NCBI GenBank assembly: GCA_001552515.1
Contig: BCRI01000006.1
Coordinates: forward strand, 1 to 64,000
DNA length: 64,000 bases
Direction: 5' to 3'
DNA from: Sphaerimonospora mesophila NBRC 14179 = JCM 3151
Lineage (GTDB): Bacteria; Actinomycetota; Actinomycetes; Streptosporangiales; Streptosporangiaceae
The stretch's first letter is position 1. Each line of letters begins with the position of its first letter. Positions 9,701 through 17,006 of the stretch are shown here, piece by piece. The translations under genes were made by a program, and so were the position numbers. The notes beneath the pieces are model-generated. The model was given only the letters and a program-made list of their open reading frames with translations, had not been told where the DNA came from and ran no database searches.

Positions 9701-10109
9701 TCGTCGGCTCCAGTCCTTCGCGGAGCGCGTGATCGGCGACCAGCCGGGCGGCGTAGGCGTGGTAGGTCGAGACCGTGGGCTCCGAGTCGAGCAGCTCCGG
9801 TTCGACCAGCCCGGCCTCCACCAGCCCGGTCAGGCGCCTGCGCACCCGGTCGGCGAGCTCGGCCGCGGCCTTGCGGGTGAAGGTGAGTCCCAGGATCTGC
9901 TCGGGCCTCGCCAGCCCGTTCGCGACCAGCCAGACGACGCGTCCGGCCATGGTCTCGCTCTTGCCCGACCCCGCCCCCGCCACGACCACGGCGGGTTCGA
10001 GCGGAGCCTCGATGACGGCCGCCTGCTCTGAGGTGGGCGGCATGATGCCCAGCCGGCGGGCGAGCTCGCCGGGATCGAGCGCCGGGTTTCCCACTGCCTC
10101 GGTCAGCAC
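6753..10109 (-). CDS. adnB: AdnB-type helicase-nuclease subunit
   Basis: A 1118-residue UvrD/Rep-like superfamily 1 helicase fused to a RecB-type PD-(D/E)XK nuclease. Visible are Walker A (VAGAGSGKSETM), the Walker B region (LLDEYQDTSHAQ), GDPCQSIYGWRGAS, motif V/VI-type LMTVHASKGLEWP, and at the C-terminus GRMDAVF...VVVDWKTGERP with QLAAYRMAW as the nuclease core. AdnAB unwinds and resects double-strand breaks in mycobacteria and relatives in place of RecBCD. The start is the GTG at 10109: GGAGG lies six bases upstream and it overlaps the end of adnA by 7 bp, which indicates translational coupling. The naming follows remembered mycobacterial gene order and size. Confidence 0.88.
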   Translation of the reverse strand: MLTEAVGNPALDPGELARRLGIMPPTSEQAAVIEAPLEPAVVVAGAGSGKSETMAGRVVWLVANGLARPEQILGLTFTRKAAAELADRVRRRLTGLVEAGLVEPELLDSEPTVSTYHAYAARLVADHALREGLEPTMRLVTPAVAWQMAARVVGQYDGPMDKVDLGPVSVTKAVLDLAGEMAEHLCGADDVREVGGWLRERLAGLSGRIIKDQRAPVETQDLREQLLPMVEAYERLKRSREVIDYGDQMALAARIATRHPEVGMSERARFAVVLLDEYQDTSHAQLVLLRELFHGGHPVTAVGDPCQSIYGWRGASSGNLSRFPRDFPTAAGDPAPVRQLSMSFRNGEHVLGVAAEIQRPLRAEARQVPVLVPGGNRVGRGRVVCAFHETAEDEAAWIAERVAALLRWEGAPDGLPWGHGERDPRGEVVQPKDVAILARKRSQFPALRRALAAQGIPVEVVGLGGLLTVPEVADIVATLRTLYDPTAGDALVRLLAGPRWRIGPADLKVLGDLARELNQEMRSGKQAEDPLEQVVLDLAEERGSLIDALDELPELFDRRPEWLKGFSPAARERLPRLALELRLLRAHAGQPLPELISEVERRLGLDVEVAARGGAVGGPLAARADLDAFLDAAARFAGDAEDPTLGAFLAYLKAAEAEEFGLEAGRVGDTNSVKLMTVHASKGLEWPIVIVPGLSQVRTQKGEIARGSVFPATPVTNSRWTKNPRKLPYPLRGDRADLPALAGLEKDVLADFDQRCRERDLMEERRLAYVAVTRAHYLLVASGYRWGTSSRPLEPSDFLMEIREAGARIDLWHDSGDDEDEQNPLLAEPPRKEWPVISVADGVDDGARLVEEALVEEALVEEAPVRETAQGEAADLRARGLRERDRERMRSWARDTELLLRERETNRRRTGTVVELPARLTVSSLVTLAADPAAFARQVRRPVPRKPAPLARRGTAFHRWLESRWGQQRLIDDFDLPGAADEPSDADIQLAELQARFEESEWAGREPLDLEVPFETMIADRLLRGRMDAVFREGDGFVVVDWKTGERPQGRAAETASVQLAAYRMAWAELAGVPLEKVGAAFHYVRSNETTRPVDLLDADGLAALIRRVPEDNRSSAS

Positions 10110-13100
10110 ACCTGGCCTCCGTTGTCGTTGACCGGGCAGGAGGTCTTCACCGCGCACGTGCGGCAGCCGTCGTTGACCTGGGCGACGAAGCGCGTCTGCG
10201 TCATCCCGGTCGCGACGTTCTCGACCAGATCCCTGGCCCAGTTGTGCTCGGGATCACCGTCGAGCGGCGGCTGCACCTGTTCGACCGCGTCCCCCTTGCT
10301 CCCCGCGGCCTTCCCCACGTGCAGGAGCGAGGCGCCCCCCACTCCGCTGAGCCGCTCGAACGCGCCGAGCATCGCGGCGAGTTGGTACACCCCGAGCTGC
10401 GGGTGCCGGTCGATCTCGTCGTTCCTGGGCTTGCTGCCGCCGGTCTTGATGTCGACGATCACGGCACGGCCCTCGCCGTCCCGCTCCAACCGGTCGACCC
10501 GGCCGGTGATCTGCACGCCGTCGGCCACCATGACGGAGAACGCCTTCTCCGTCTCGACCAGCTCGCGCTCGTTGCCCTTGTGCCACCGGGCGAACCGGTC
10601 GATCATCTGCTCGGCGACCCTGCGCTGCTTGCGGTTGAACCACACCCCGCCGAAGTCGAGGTTGTCCCAGACGTCGTTCAGCCGCTCGAGCAGGTCCACG
10701 CCGTCCTTGGTGCCCAGTACGGCTATCGCGTGGATGACCGTGCCGAGGTGCTGGCTGGTGCCCGACTCGCTCGCGCCGACCGCGCGCTCCAGCACCCAGC
10801 GCAGCCCGCACTCCGTGAACGTCTCGACGGCCGAGGGCGAGATCTGGACGATGCCGTTCCGCCAGTCGAGCGGCCGGTCGTCGGAGAGCTCCGTCTTCGC
10901 GTACCACTCGCTCGGCGCGGCGCCGGGCACCCCGGCGCGGGCCAGCCGGGCGAGGTGCTGCGCCGCCTCGCGGCGCAGCACCTCCGGCTGGCCGATGTCG
11001 CAGACCACCGAGCGCAGGTCCGCCACGAGCGCGGGCATGCTGAGCCAGCGCGCCCGGTCGTCCGTGGTGGCCTTCTCGACACCCTCGGGCAGCAGTTCTG
11101 TGAGGAAGCGGGAGGGGCGCTCCTCGGTGTCCTCACCGCCGACGGCCGTGACGACCAGCCGACGGCGCGCCCGGGTCGCCGCCACGTAGAACAGCCGCCG
11201 CTCCTCGGCGAGCAGCTTGGACGTGAGCGTGGCCGCCTCCGCTTGGGGTCCGCTCGGCTCCGATCCGGCGGTCAGCTCCACCAGCGCGTCGATGCCGAGC
11301 AGCGATCCCCTCAGGCGCAGGTCGGGCCAGATCCCCTCCTGCACCCCGGCGACCACGACGACGTCCCATTCGAGCCCCTTCGAGCGGTGCGCGGTGAGGA
11401 TCCGTACGGCTTCGCCCTCGGGCGCCGACTCGGCGAGCGTGTCACCGGCGATCTCCTGGGAGGCCAGGTCGTCGAGGAACACCGCCACCCCGGCCTTGGG
11501 CAGGCGGTCGGTGAACCTGGCGGCATGGTCGAACAGCGCGACGACGGCGTCCAGGTCCCGGTCGGCCTGGGCCCCCCGGTGTCCGCCGGACAACCCGGCC
11601 TCGGTCCACCGCTCGGCGAGGCCGCTGGCCTGCCATATCTCCCACAGCGTTTCCTCGGCGCCGCGGCCCTGCCGTACGGCCTCGCAGGCCAGCTTGAGCA
11701 GACGGGCGACCCGCTCGACCGGGGCCGCGACGTGCGGCTCTACGTGGATCAGCTCGTTGGTGTCCCACAGGGCGGCGACCAGCAGTTCGTCGGACGATCG
11801 CGGCACCCCGGGCCTGACGTCACGCCCGGTGACCGGTCCGGCTCCGACGCCCGAATCAGCGTCGTCAGCGGCCACGGCGTCCGGTTCACTTCCGGCACCT
11901 TCGCCATAGCCCGCGGCGTCCGGCCCACTTCCGACGCCTTCGCCGTAGCCCGCGGCGTCCGACTCCCCGGCGACGGCTTCGTTCTCGGCGATGCGCAGTG
12001 CGCGCCGCAGCCGGCGGACCCCGATCATGTCCGTGCCACCCAGCGGCCCGGTCAGCAGTTCCTCGGCCGTCGCGACGTCGAGCGCCTCCCGGCGGACCTC
12101 GGCGTCGGCCGACTCCCTCCGTACCACGACCCTGAGCAGCGTGATGAACGGCCGGACACCGGGCTCGGCGACGATCGGCAGTTCGTCGCCCGCGACCGCC
12201 ACCGGCACACCGGCGGTCATGAGCGCACGTCGCAGCAGCGGCAACTGCCCGGCCGTGCTGCGTACGAGCACGGCCATCCGCGACCAGGGCACGCCATCGA
12301 TCAGATGGGCCCGGCGCAGCGTGTCTGCCACCACCGCGGCCTCCTGGCTCTCGCTGTCGGCCAGCAGCACCTTCACCTCGCCGCCCGTGGTCTCCGAGGT
12401 CGGCAGCAGGTCGCGGTGGCCTCCGCCGGAGCCCGGCAGGGGGGCGGCGGGCAGCCGACGTGCGACCCGGCGGGAGGCGTCGAGCAGCACCGGACCGCTG
12501 CGCCGGCAGACGCGCAGGGCGATGACCGGCGCGTCCCGCCCATCCCGAGTCTGGAACCGCTGCGGGAACTCCAGGATGCCCCGCACGTCCGCGCCGCGGA
12601 AACCGTAGATCGACTGGTCCGGGTCCCCCACCGCGATCAGGTCGCGACCGTCGCCCGCCAACTGGCTGAGCAGGAACTCCTGCGCGGGATCGGTGTCCTG
12701 GTACTCGTCCACGAGCACCACGTCGTACGCGTCCCGTTCGCGCTGCCGTACCTCACCGTCCGCCAGCAGATCCCCGGCGGCCCGGATCGACTCCGCGTAG
12801 TCGAGGGCGGGCACCGGGTCGATGTCGAAGCGGCTCTGATAGCGCTTGAAGAACTCGCCGGCCGCCGCCCAGTCGGCCCTTCCCTGCGCCCTGCCCAGCC
12901 CGACGAGCGCGTCACCGTCGAGCCCGCGCTCGGCCGCCCGTGACAGGAAGTCGCGCAGTTCCTCGGCGAAGCCCCGGGTCTTGAGCAGCTCGCGCATGTC
13001 GTCCGGCCAGTGTCGCGCGCCGTCCTCCAACTCGCCCAGGAGCAGTCGCCGTACCTCGAGGAGCTGCTCCGGGCCGGTCAGCAGCCGCGGCGGCGGCTCG

Positions 13101-13453
13101 CCGGCCAGTACGGCCTCGCGGCGCAGCAGCGCGTAGGCGTAGCTGTGGAAGGTGAGGGCGAGCGGTGTCCTCGTGGTGCGGCGCATCCGTCCCGTGATGC
13201 GTTCGCGCAGCTCACCGGCGGCCTTCCGGCTGAAAGTGAGGACCAGGACCCGTTCGGGGTCGACACCGCGCCGCTCGATCCGGTCGACGACGGTCTCCAC
13301 TATGGTGGTGGTCTTCCCCGTGCCCGGCCCGGCCAGCACGAGCAGCGGGCCGCTTTCGTGCTCGACGACGGCGCGCTGATGCTCGTCCAGCACGGGAACG
13401 TCGCGCCGCCCCAGGCCTTCCCGGCGCACCAAGCGGTAGTTCTGACCACTCAC
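10103..13453 (-). CDS. adnA: AdnA-type helicase-nuclease subunit with Fe-S cysteines
   Basis: A 1116-residue partner of AdnB with the same layout: Walker A (VLAGPGTGKTTTIVE), VLVDEYQDTDPAQE, GDPDQSIYGFRGAD, LTAHRSKGLEWDVV, then a RecB-like nuclease (GRVDRL...AVIVDIKTGGSKP, LGVYQLAAMLG). One Cys in FTECGLRW and three in CRTCAVKTSCPV (C-x2-C-x5-C) match the 4Fe-4S clamp of AddB/AdnA nucleases. A low-complexity Gly/Asp/Glu linker with a repeated DAAGYGEG motif is inserted near residues 480-540, where mycobacterial proteins, as far as I recall, are shorter. It is the first gene of the adnAB pair. The GTG at 13453 lacks a strong ribosome binding site. Confidence 0.87.
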   Translation of the reverse strand: MSGQNYRLVRREGLGRRDVPVLDEHQRAVVEHESGPLLVLAGPGTGKTTTIVETVVDRIERRGVDPERVLVLTFSRKAAGELRERITGRMRRTTRTPLALTFHSYAYALLRREAVLAGEPPPRLLTGPEQLLEVRRLLLGELEDGARHWPDDMRELLKTRGFAEELRDFLSRAAERGLDGDALVGLGRAQGRADWAAAGEFFKRYQSRFDIDPVPALDYAESIRAAGDLLADGEVRQRERDAYDVVLVDEYQDTDPAQEFLLSQLAGDGRDLIAVGDPDQSIYGFRGADVRGILEFPQRFQTRDGRDAPVIALRVCRRSGPVLLDASRRVARRLPAAPLPGSGGGHRDLLPTSETTGGEVKVLLADSESQEAAVVADTLRRAHLIDGVPWSRMAVLVRSTAGQLPLLRRALMTAGVPVAVAGDELPIVAEPGVRPFITLLRVVVRRESADAEVRREALDVATAEELLTGPLGGTDMIGVRRLRRALRIAENEAVAGESDAAGYGEGVGSGPDAAGYGEGAGSEPDAVAADDADSGVGAGPVTGRDVRPGVPRSSDELLVAALWDTNELIHVEPHVAAPVERVARLLKLACEAVRQGRGAEETLWEIWQASGLAERWTEAGLSGGHRGAQADRDLDAVVALFDHAARFTDRLPKAGVAVFLDDLASQEIAGDTLAESAPEGEAVRILTAHRSKGLEWDVVVVAGVQEGIWPDLRLRGSLLGIDALVELTAGSEPSGPQAEAATLTSKLLAEERRLFYVAATRARRRLVVTAVGGEDTEERPSRFLTELLPEGVEKATTDDRARWLSMPALVADLRSVVCDIGQPEVLRREAAQHLARLARAGVPGAAPSEWYAKTELSDDRPLDWRNGIVQISPSAVETFTECGLRWVLERAVGASESGTSQHLGTVIHAIAVLGTKDGVDLLERLNDVWDNLDFGGVWFNRKQRRVAEQMIDRFARWHKGNERELVETEKAFSVMVADGVQITGRVDRLERDGEGRAVIVDIKTGGSKPRNDEIDRHPQLGVYQLAAMLGAFERLSGVGGASLLHVGKAAGSKGDAVEQVQPPLDGDPEHNWARDLVENVATGMTQTRFVAQVNDGCRTCAVKTSCPVNDNGGQVC

Positions 13454-13848
13454 AACTCAGCATTCCACCAGATGACGGGCACAGATCGTGCCCGATCGCC
13501 CAGCCCTGTGGAAAAGAGTGACCAGCACCGACCTACAAGGCCTATGTGATCGGTAGAAAGTCCTTCGCGAAGCCTCCGGGCTCTCCATGCCCGCAGGGCC
13601 GGAATGCACCTCATCGGCATGGCCGCCCTCGCCGTCATGGACACCCCGCCCGCCTCCCCAGCCTGACCACGCCGTCAAGCGGACTCACGCCCGGGGGAGC
13701 CGGAGCTCGTAGCAGTTCCTCTCTTCGCTGAAGGAGCAGATCTCCGCCGATCGGGAGCGCCCCCACCACGGATGCTCCGCCACACCCCCATGGCTGAGCT
13801 GCTCCGAAACGAACTCCAGCCGTCCATGGCATCCGAGTTCGCCTAAGC
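13454..13848. other. intergenic upstream of adnA with a possible gene remnant
   Basis: 395 bp between adnA and the ECF41 sigma gene. On the minus strand, 13852 to 13685 reads without interruption as protein-like sequence (ELGCHGRLEF, then AEHPWWGRSRSAE, SFSEERNCYELRLPRA, stop) but lacks an ATG/GTG start of useful length, so it may be the tail of a decayed gene. No promoter for adnA could be pinned down. Confidence 0.25.
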
Positions 13849-14796
13849 TCAGCGGGTCACGGCGGTCTCCCGCTCCACACGCGACAGCTTCTCGGGATTA
13901 CGCACGTGGTAGGCGCCGGTGACGTAGCCGTTCTCCACGCGCACCGCCACCACTCCGTCGATCTCCCCGTCGACTCGCACGAGCAGCCCAGGCCCGCCAT
14001 TGATCTGAACCAGCTCGACCGACCTTTCCGCGTCGCGTTTCCACCAGCCGACGGCCAGCAGGCGAGCCACGTTGTCGATCCCCACAACGGGCCGCAGCAG
14101 GGCGTGTTTGACGCCGCCGCCGTCGCTGAGGGCGACGACGTCCGGCGCGAGGACGTCGAGCAGGCTCTGCAGATCGCCGGTTTCGACCGCTCGCTGGAAG
14201 GCCTGGAGCGCGGCTCGGGTCTCGGCCGGAGAGGCGATGCCGCGGGGTCGGCGGGCGGCGACGTGTGCCCGCGCCCGGTAGGCGATCTGGCGGACCGCGT
14301 TCAGGCTCTTGTCGACGGCTTCGGCGATCTCGTCGTAGTCCAGATCGAACACCTCGCGCAGCACGAACACCGCCCGCTCGGTTGGCTGAAGTGTCTCAAG
14401 CACCAGCAGCATCGCCATCGAGACGCTCTCGGCGAGCTCGACGTCCTCGGCCACATCAGGCGCGGTGAGCAACGGCTCGGGCAGCCACGGCCCGACGTAG
14501 GACTCCTTGCGCCGACCGAGCGCGCGTAGCCGGTCCAGCGCCTGCCGGGTGACGATCCGCACCAGGTAGGCGCGCTCCTCCCGCACGGTGTCGAGATCGA
14601 CGTCCACCCATCGCAGCCAGGTCTCCTGCAGGACGTCTTCGGCGTCGGCGGCCGAGCCGAGCATCTCGTAGGCGACAGTGAACAGCAGATTGCGGTGGGC
14701 GACGAACGCCTCGGTGGCGGAGTCCGCGGAGCCGACGTGGTCGGCACGATCGAGCGGCTCGGCTGGGTCAGCACTTCGTTCGCTGCGCTCGGCCAT
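13849..14796 (-). CDS. sigJ: ECF41-family RNA polymerase sigma factor
   Basis: A 315-residue sigma factor. Region 2 (FVAHRNLLFTVAYEMLGSA, DAEDVLQETWLRW) is followed by the WLPEPL motif typical of the ECF41 group, region 4 (YDEIAEAVDKSLNAVRQIAY), and a SnoaL-like C-terminal domain (about 195-315) ending in the NGYVTGAYHVRNPEKL signature. In this group the C-terminal extension, rather than a separate anti-sigma factor, modulates activity. The start is the ATG at 14796 with AGGAG about 8 bases upstream; the longer frame upstream has no such signal. It is divergent from a CMD-like gene, the usual genomic partner of ECF41, and both have matching promoter motifs. Confidence 0.9.
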   Translation of the reverse strand: MAERSERSADPAEPLDRADHVGSADSATEAFVAHRNLLFTVAYEMLGSAADAEDVLQETWLRWVDVDLDTVREERAYLVRIVTRQALDRLRALGRRKESYVGPWLPEPLLTAPDVAEDVELAESVSMAMLLVLETLQPTERAVFVLREVFDLDYDEIAEAVDKSLNAVRQIAYRARAHVAARRPRGIASPAETRAALQAFQRAVETGDLQSLLDVLAPDVVALSDGGGVKHALLRPVVGIDNVARLLAVGWWKRDAERSVELVQINGGPGLLVRVDGEIDGVVAVRVENGYVTGAYHVRNPEKLSRVERETAVTR

Positions 14797-14840
14797 GCCC
14801 CGCTCCTGCCTGTTCGTTCTCAGCACTGCCACACGCACAA

Positions 14841-14867
14841 GACGTCGATCCCCGCCGCTGTGTAACA
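14841..14867 (-). promoter_or_regulatory. ECF41-type promoter upstream of the sigma gene
   Basis: On the minus strand TGTTACA (14867-14861) is followed after exactly 16 bases by CGTC (14844-14841). The published ECF41 consensus, as I recall it, is TGTCACA, about 16 bases, CGTC. It would give autoregulation of the sigma factor starting at 14796. Confidence 0.65.
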
Positions 14868-14901
14868 CCCACGGTAGGTGGCCTATGTCACATGGCCGCG
14901 C

Positions 14902-14928
14902 TGTTACAGGGATCGGGGCGCCGGCGTC
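14902..14928 (+). promoter_or_regulatory. ECF41-type promoter for the CMD operon
   Basis: TGTTACA (14902-14908), 16 bases, CGTC (14925-14928): the same two boxes and the same spacing as the divergent promoter at 14841-14867. It lies 68 bp before the ATG of the CMD-like gene. A further TGTCACA at 14886-14892 has no CGTC at the right distance. Confidence 0.65.
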
Positions 14929-14995
14929 TCGTGGTCGTCAGGACGCCGCGCGAACGATCCGTACGGCACTACGACGAGTCGAGAGTGAGTCCCCC

Positions 14996-15490
14996 ATGTC
15001 CACGCCCACGACCGACCAGCGGTCGCGTATGCCCAACCCCCTCCCCTTCCTCCCCGAGATGGCGGAGGTCGGCGCAGGTCTGCACAAGGCCCTCCAGAAC
15101 GGCGCCATTCCCCCGACGACCATCAGCCTGCTGCAGCTCCGCGCCGGGCAGATCCTCGGCAGCACGTACTTCACCATCCGGGAAACCGGCAACCTCCGCA
15201 GGATCGGGGAGTCAGAGGAGCGCATCACCGCCGTGGCCACCTGGCGGGACGCCACCTACTTCACCGACGCCGAACGGATCGCGCTGGAGCTCGTGGAAGC
15301 GGTCCTCACCCCGAACCCGTCCGGGGAGCGCGTCCCCGACGAGCTGTACGCCAGGGCATCCGCGCACTATGACGACAAGGCGATGTGGTCGCTCATCATG
15401 GCGATCGCCCACATCGGCTTCTTCACCCCCGCCGCTCTCATCGCCAAGCCGATCCCCGGCATGCCCCCGGGTCAGAACTACAGCGAGTAA
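14996..15490 (+). CDS. carboxymuconolactone decarboxylase/AhpD-like protein lacking the CxxC
   Basis: 164 residues with the CMD/AhpD fold pattern: LLQLRAGQILG...GESEERITAVATWRDATYFTDAERIALELVEA. Typical members carry a Cys-x-x-Cys...His centre for peroxide or thiol chemistry. Here the aligned segment is GSTYFTIRE, with Ser 56, Phe 59 and Glu 63 in those positions, so no thiol chemistry is expected. It is the first gene after the ECF41-type promoter, and CMD-like proteins are the standard partners of ECF41 sigma factors. The start is the ATG at 14996 (MSTPTTDQ); the ribosome binding site is weak, and Met 12 is an alternative. Confidence 0.82.
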   Translation: MSTPTTDQRSRMPNPLPFLPEMAEVGAGLHKALQNGAIPPTTISLLQLRAGQILGSTYFTIRETGNLRRIGESEERITAVATWRDATYFTDAERIALELVEAVLTPNPSGERVPDELYARASAHYDDKAMWSLIMAIAHIGFFTPAALIAKPIPGMPPGQNYSE

Positions 15491-15503
15491 GAAAGGCACC
15501 AGC

Positions 15504-16262
15504 ATGAGCATCACCACGTTCGCAGTGGCGGGAGCAACCGGGCGGCTGGGCCGCCACATCGTCGACCTCCTCACTGAACGAGGGCACCGGGTCGTGCCGA
15601 TGTCCCGGGCCACCGGCGTGGACATCATCACCGGTGCGGGCCTCGCCGAGGCCCTCACCGGGGCCGAGGTCATCATCGACGTCGCCTCGTGGCACGCCTC
15701 CGACCAGGACGCGGCGACGGAGTTCTTCCGTACGTCGGCATGCAATCTGCACGAGTACGGCCAGAAGGCGGGGGTCACCCAGATCGCCATGGCGTCCATC
15801 ATCGGCGCCGACAAGGCTACCGCCGGTTTCCTCGCCGCCAAGAAAGTGCACGAGGAACTCCTCCTGTCGGGCCCGATCCCCGTCCGCATCCTGCGGGCCG
15901 CGCAGTTCCACGAGTTCGTCGGCCAGCTCCTGGACTGGCAGCAGGGCGACGTCGCCTACATCCCGGCCCTGCCCACCCAGCTCGTGGCCTGCCGCACCGT
16001 GGCCGAGGAACTGGTCGACCTGGCCACCGCCCCCGCCGCACCAGCCCCGGGGACACCGATCCCCGAGATCGCCGGACCCCGCGGGGAGACCATGGCGGAG
16101 GCGGCCCAGCTTCTCGGCGCCCGTCGAGGCATCAAGGTCGTCGGCGTCGACGGGTCCGGCATGCCCGATGCCGAGCTCGCCGCCAACGGCGCCTTCCTGC
16201 CCGGCCCGCACGCCAAACTCGCCGGACCCACTTTCCAGGAGTGGCTCGACACCCAGCCCTGA
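15504..16262 (+). CDS. NmrA/SDR-like NAD(P)-binding protein
   Basis: 252 residues. The N-terminal Rossmann motif GATGRLGRHIV (residues 9-19) identifies an NAD(P)-binding atypical short-chain dehydrogenase of the NmrA or sugar-epimerase-like kind. The family includes quinone reductases and redox sensors; the substrate is unknown. It follows the CMD-like gene by 13 bp with AAGAAAGGC before the ATG, so the two are co-translated. Oxidoreductases or epimerases are among the classes usually found next to ECF41 sigma factors. Confidence 0.8.
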   Translation: MSITTFAVAGATGRLGRHIVDLLTERGHRVVPMSRATGVDIITGAGLAEALTGAEVIIDVASWHASDQDAATEFFRTSACNLHEYGQKAGVTQIAMASIIGADKATAGFLAAKKVHEELLLSGPIPVRILRAAQFHEFVGQLLDWQQGDVAYIPALPTQLVACRTVAEELVDLATAPAAPAPGTPIPEIAGPRGETMAEAAQLLGARRGIKVVGVDGSGMPDAELAANGAFLPGPHAKLAGPTFQEWLDTQP

Positions 16263-16273
16263 GCCGACCTTGC

Positions 16274-16316
16274 CCTTGTTCTCGGAACTCCACCACCCGG
16301 GGCCCCGAGAACAAGG
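16274..16316 (+). terminator. hairpin between epimerase-like and isochorismatase-like genes
   Basis: CCTTGTTCTCGG (16274-16285) pairs perfectly with CCGAGAACAAGG (16305-16316) over a 19-nt loop. There is no T-run, so it may attenuate or protect the transcript rather than end it. It splits the operon in its only long gap (127 bp). Confidence 0.45.
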
Positions 16317-16389
16317 CTCCCCCCGAGCCTCACCCTCGGGGACTCAGTGGCTGCCTCTTCGGACGACATCCACAGAAAGGGGCTTACTC

Positions 16390-16974
16390 ATGCCCGTCAC
16401 CACGATCGACACGACAACCGCACTCGTCCTCATCGATTTGCAGAACCTCGTCGTCGGCCTCCCCACCAACCCCTACACCGGCTCGGAGGTGGTGGCCCGT
16501 GCGGTCGAACTGGCTGACGCCTTTCACCACCACGACGCTCCGGTTGTCCTAGTCCGGCTCACGGCCGACGCGGACGGATCAGATGCCGCGCCGGGACGCA
16601 CCGAGATCCCGCGCCCGGCCGTCCCCCTGCCTGCAGGCTGGGACGCCATCGTCGATGACCTGACCGGCCACCCCGACGACATCATCGTGACCAAGCGCAC
16701 CTGGAGCGCCTTCTACGGCACCGACCTCGACCTGCAGCTACGCCGCCGCGGCGTGACACAGCTCGTGCTGGCCGGGATCGCCACCAGCATCGGCGTGGAG
16801 TCCACCGCCCGCGCCGCCTACGAGCACGGCTACAACGTCACGCTGGTGACGGACGCCATGACCGATCGGGACGCCGAGGCCCATCACCACAGTGTGGAAC
16901 GGATCTTCCCGCTCCTCGGCGAGAGCGGCTCCACCGCCGAGATCACCGGCCTGCTGGCCAAGACCCGCGCCTGA
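16390..16974 (+). CDS. isochorismatase-like hydrolase lacking the catalytic cysteine
   Basis: 194 residues of the isochorismatase-like superfamily. The catalytic Asp (VLIDLQN, Asp 16) and Lys (TKRTWSAF, Lys 102) are present. The nucleophile Cys normally found in a T-x-x-C-V-E motif is Gly 135 (GIATSIGVESTAR). A Cys-less protein could still work as an isochorismatase, which does not need Cys, but not as a Cys-dependent amidase. AGAAAGGGG precedes the ATG. It is third in the ECF41-linked operon. Confidence 0.8.
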   Translation: MPVTTIDTTTALVLIDLQNLVVGLPTNPYTGSEVVARAVELADAFHHHDAPVVLVRLTADADGSDAAPGRTEIPRPAVPLPAGWDAIVDDLTGHPDDIIVTKRTWSAFYGTDLDLQLRRRGVTQLVLAGIATSIGVESTARAAYEHGYNVTLVTDAMTDRDAEAHHHSVERIFPLLGESGSTAEITGLLAKTRA

Positions 16975-17006
16975 CGGTCCCACACGATCACCGGACGAAA
17001 GGACAG

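Noticed and set aside
10244-12943. 899-codon open frame on the plus strand
   Set aside because: It is the antisense of adnA, created by GC-rich third positions; its composition (His/Leu/Gly/Arg-rich) has no family-like segments, while the minus strand carries all helicase motifs.
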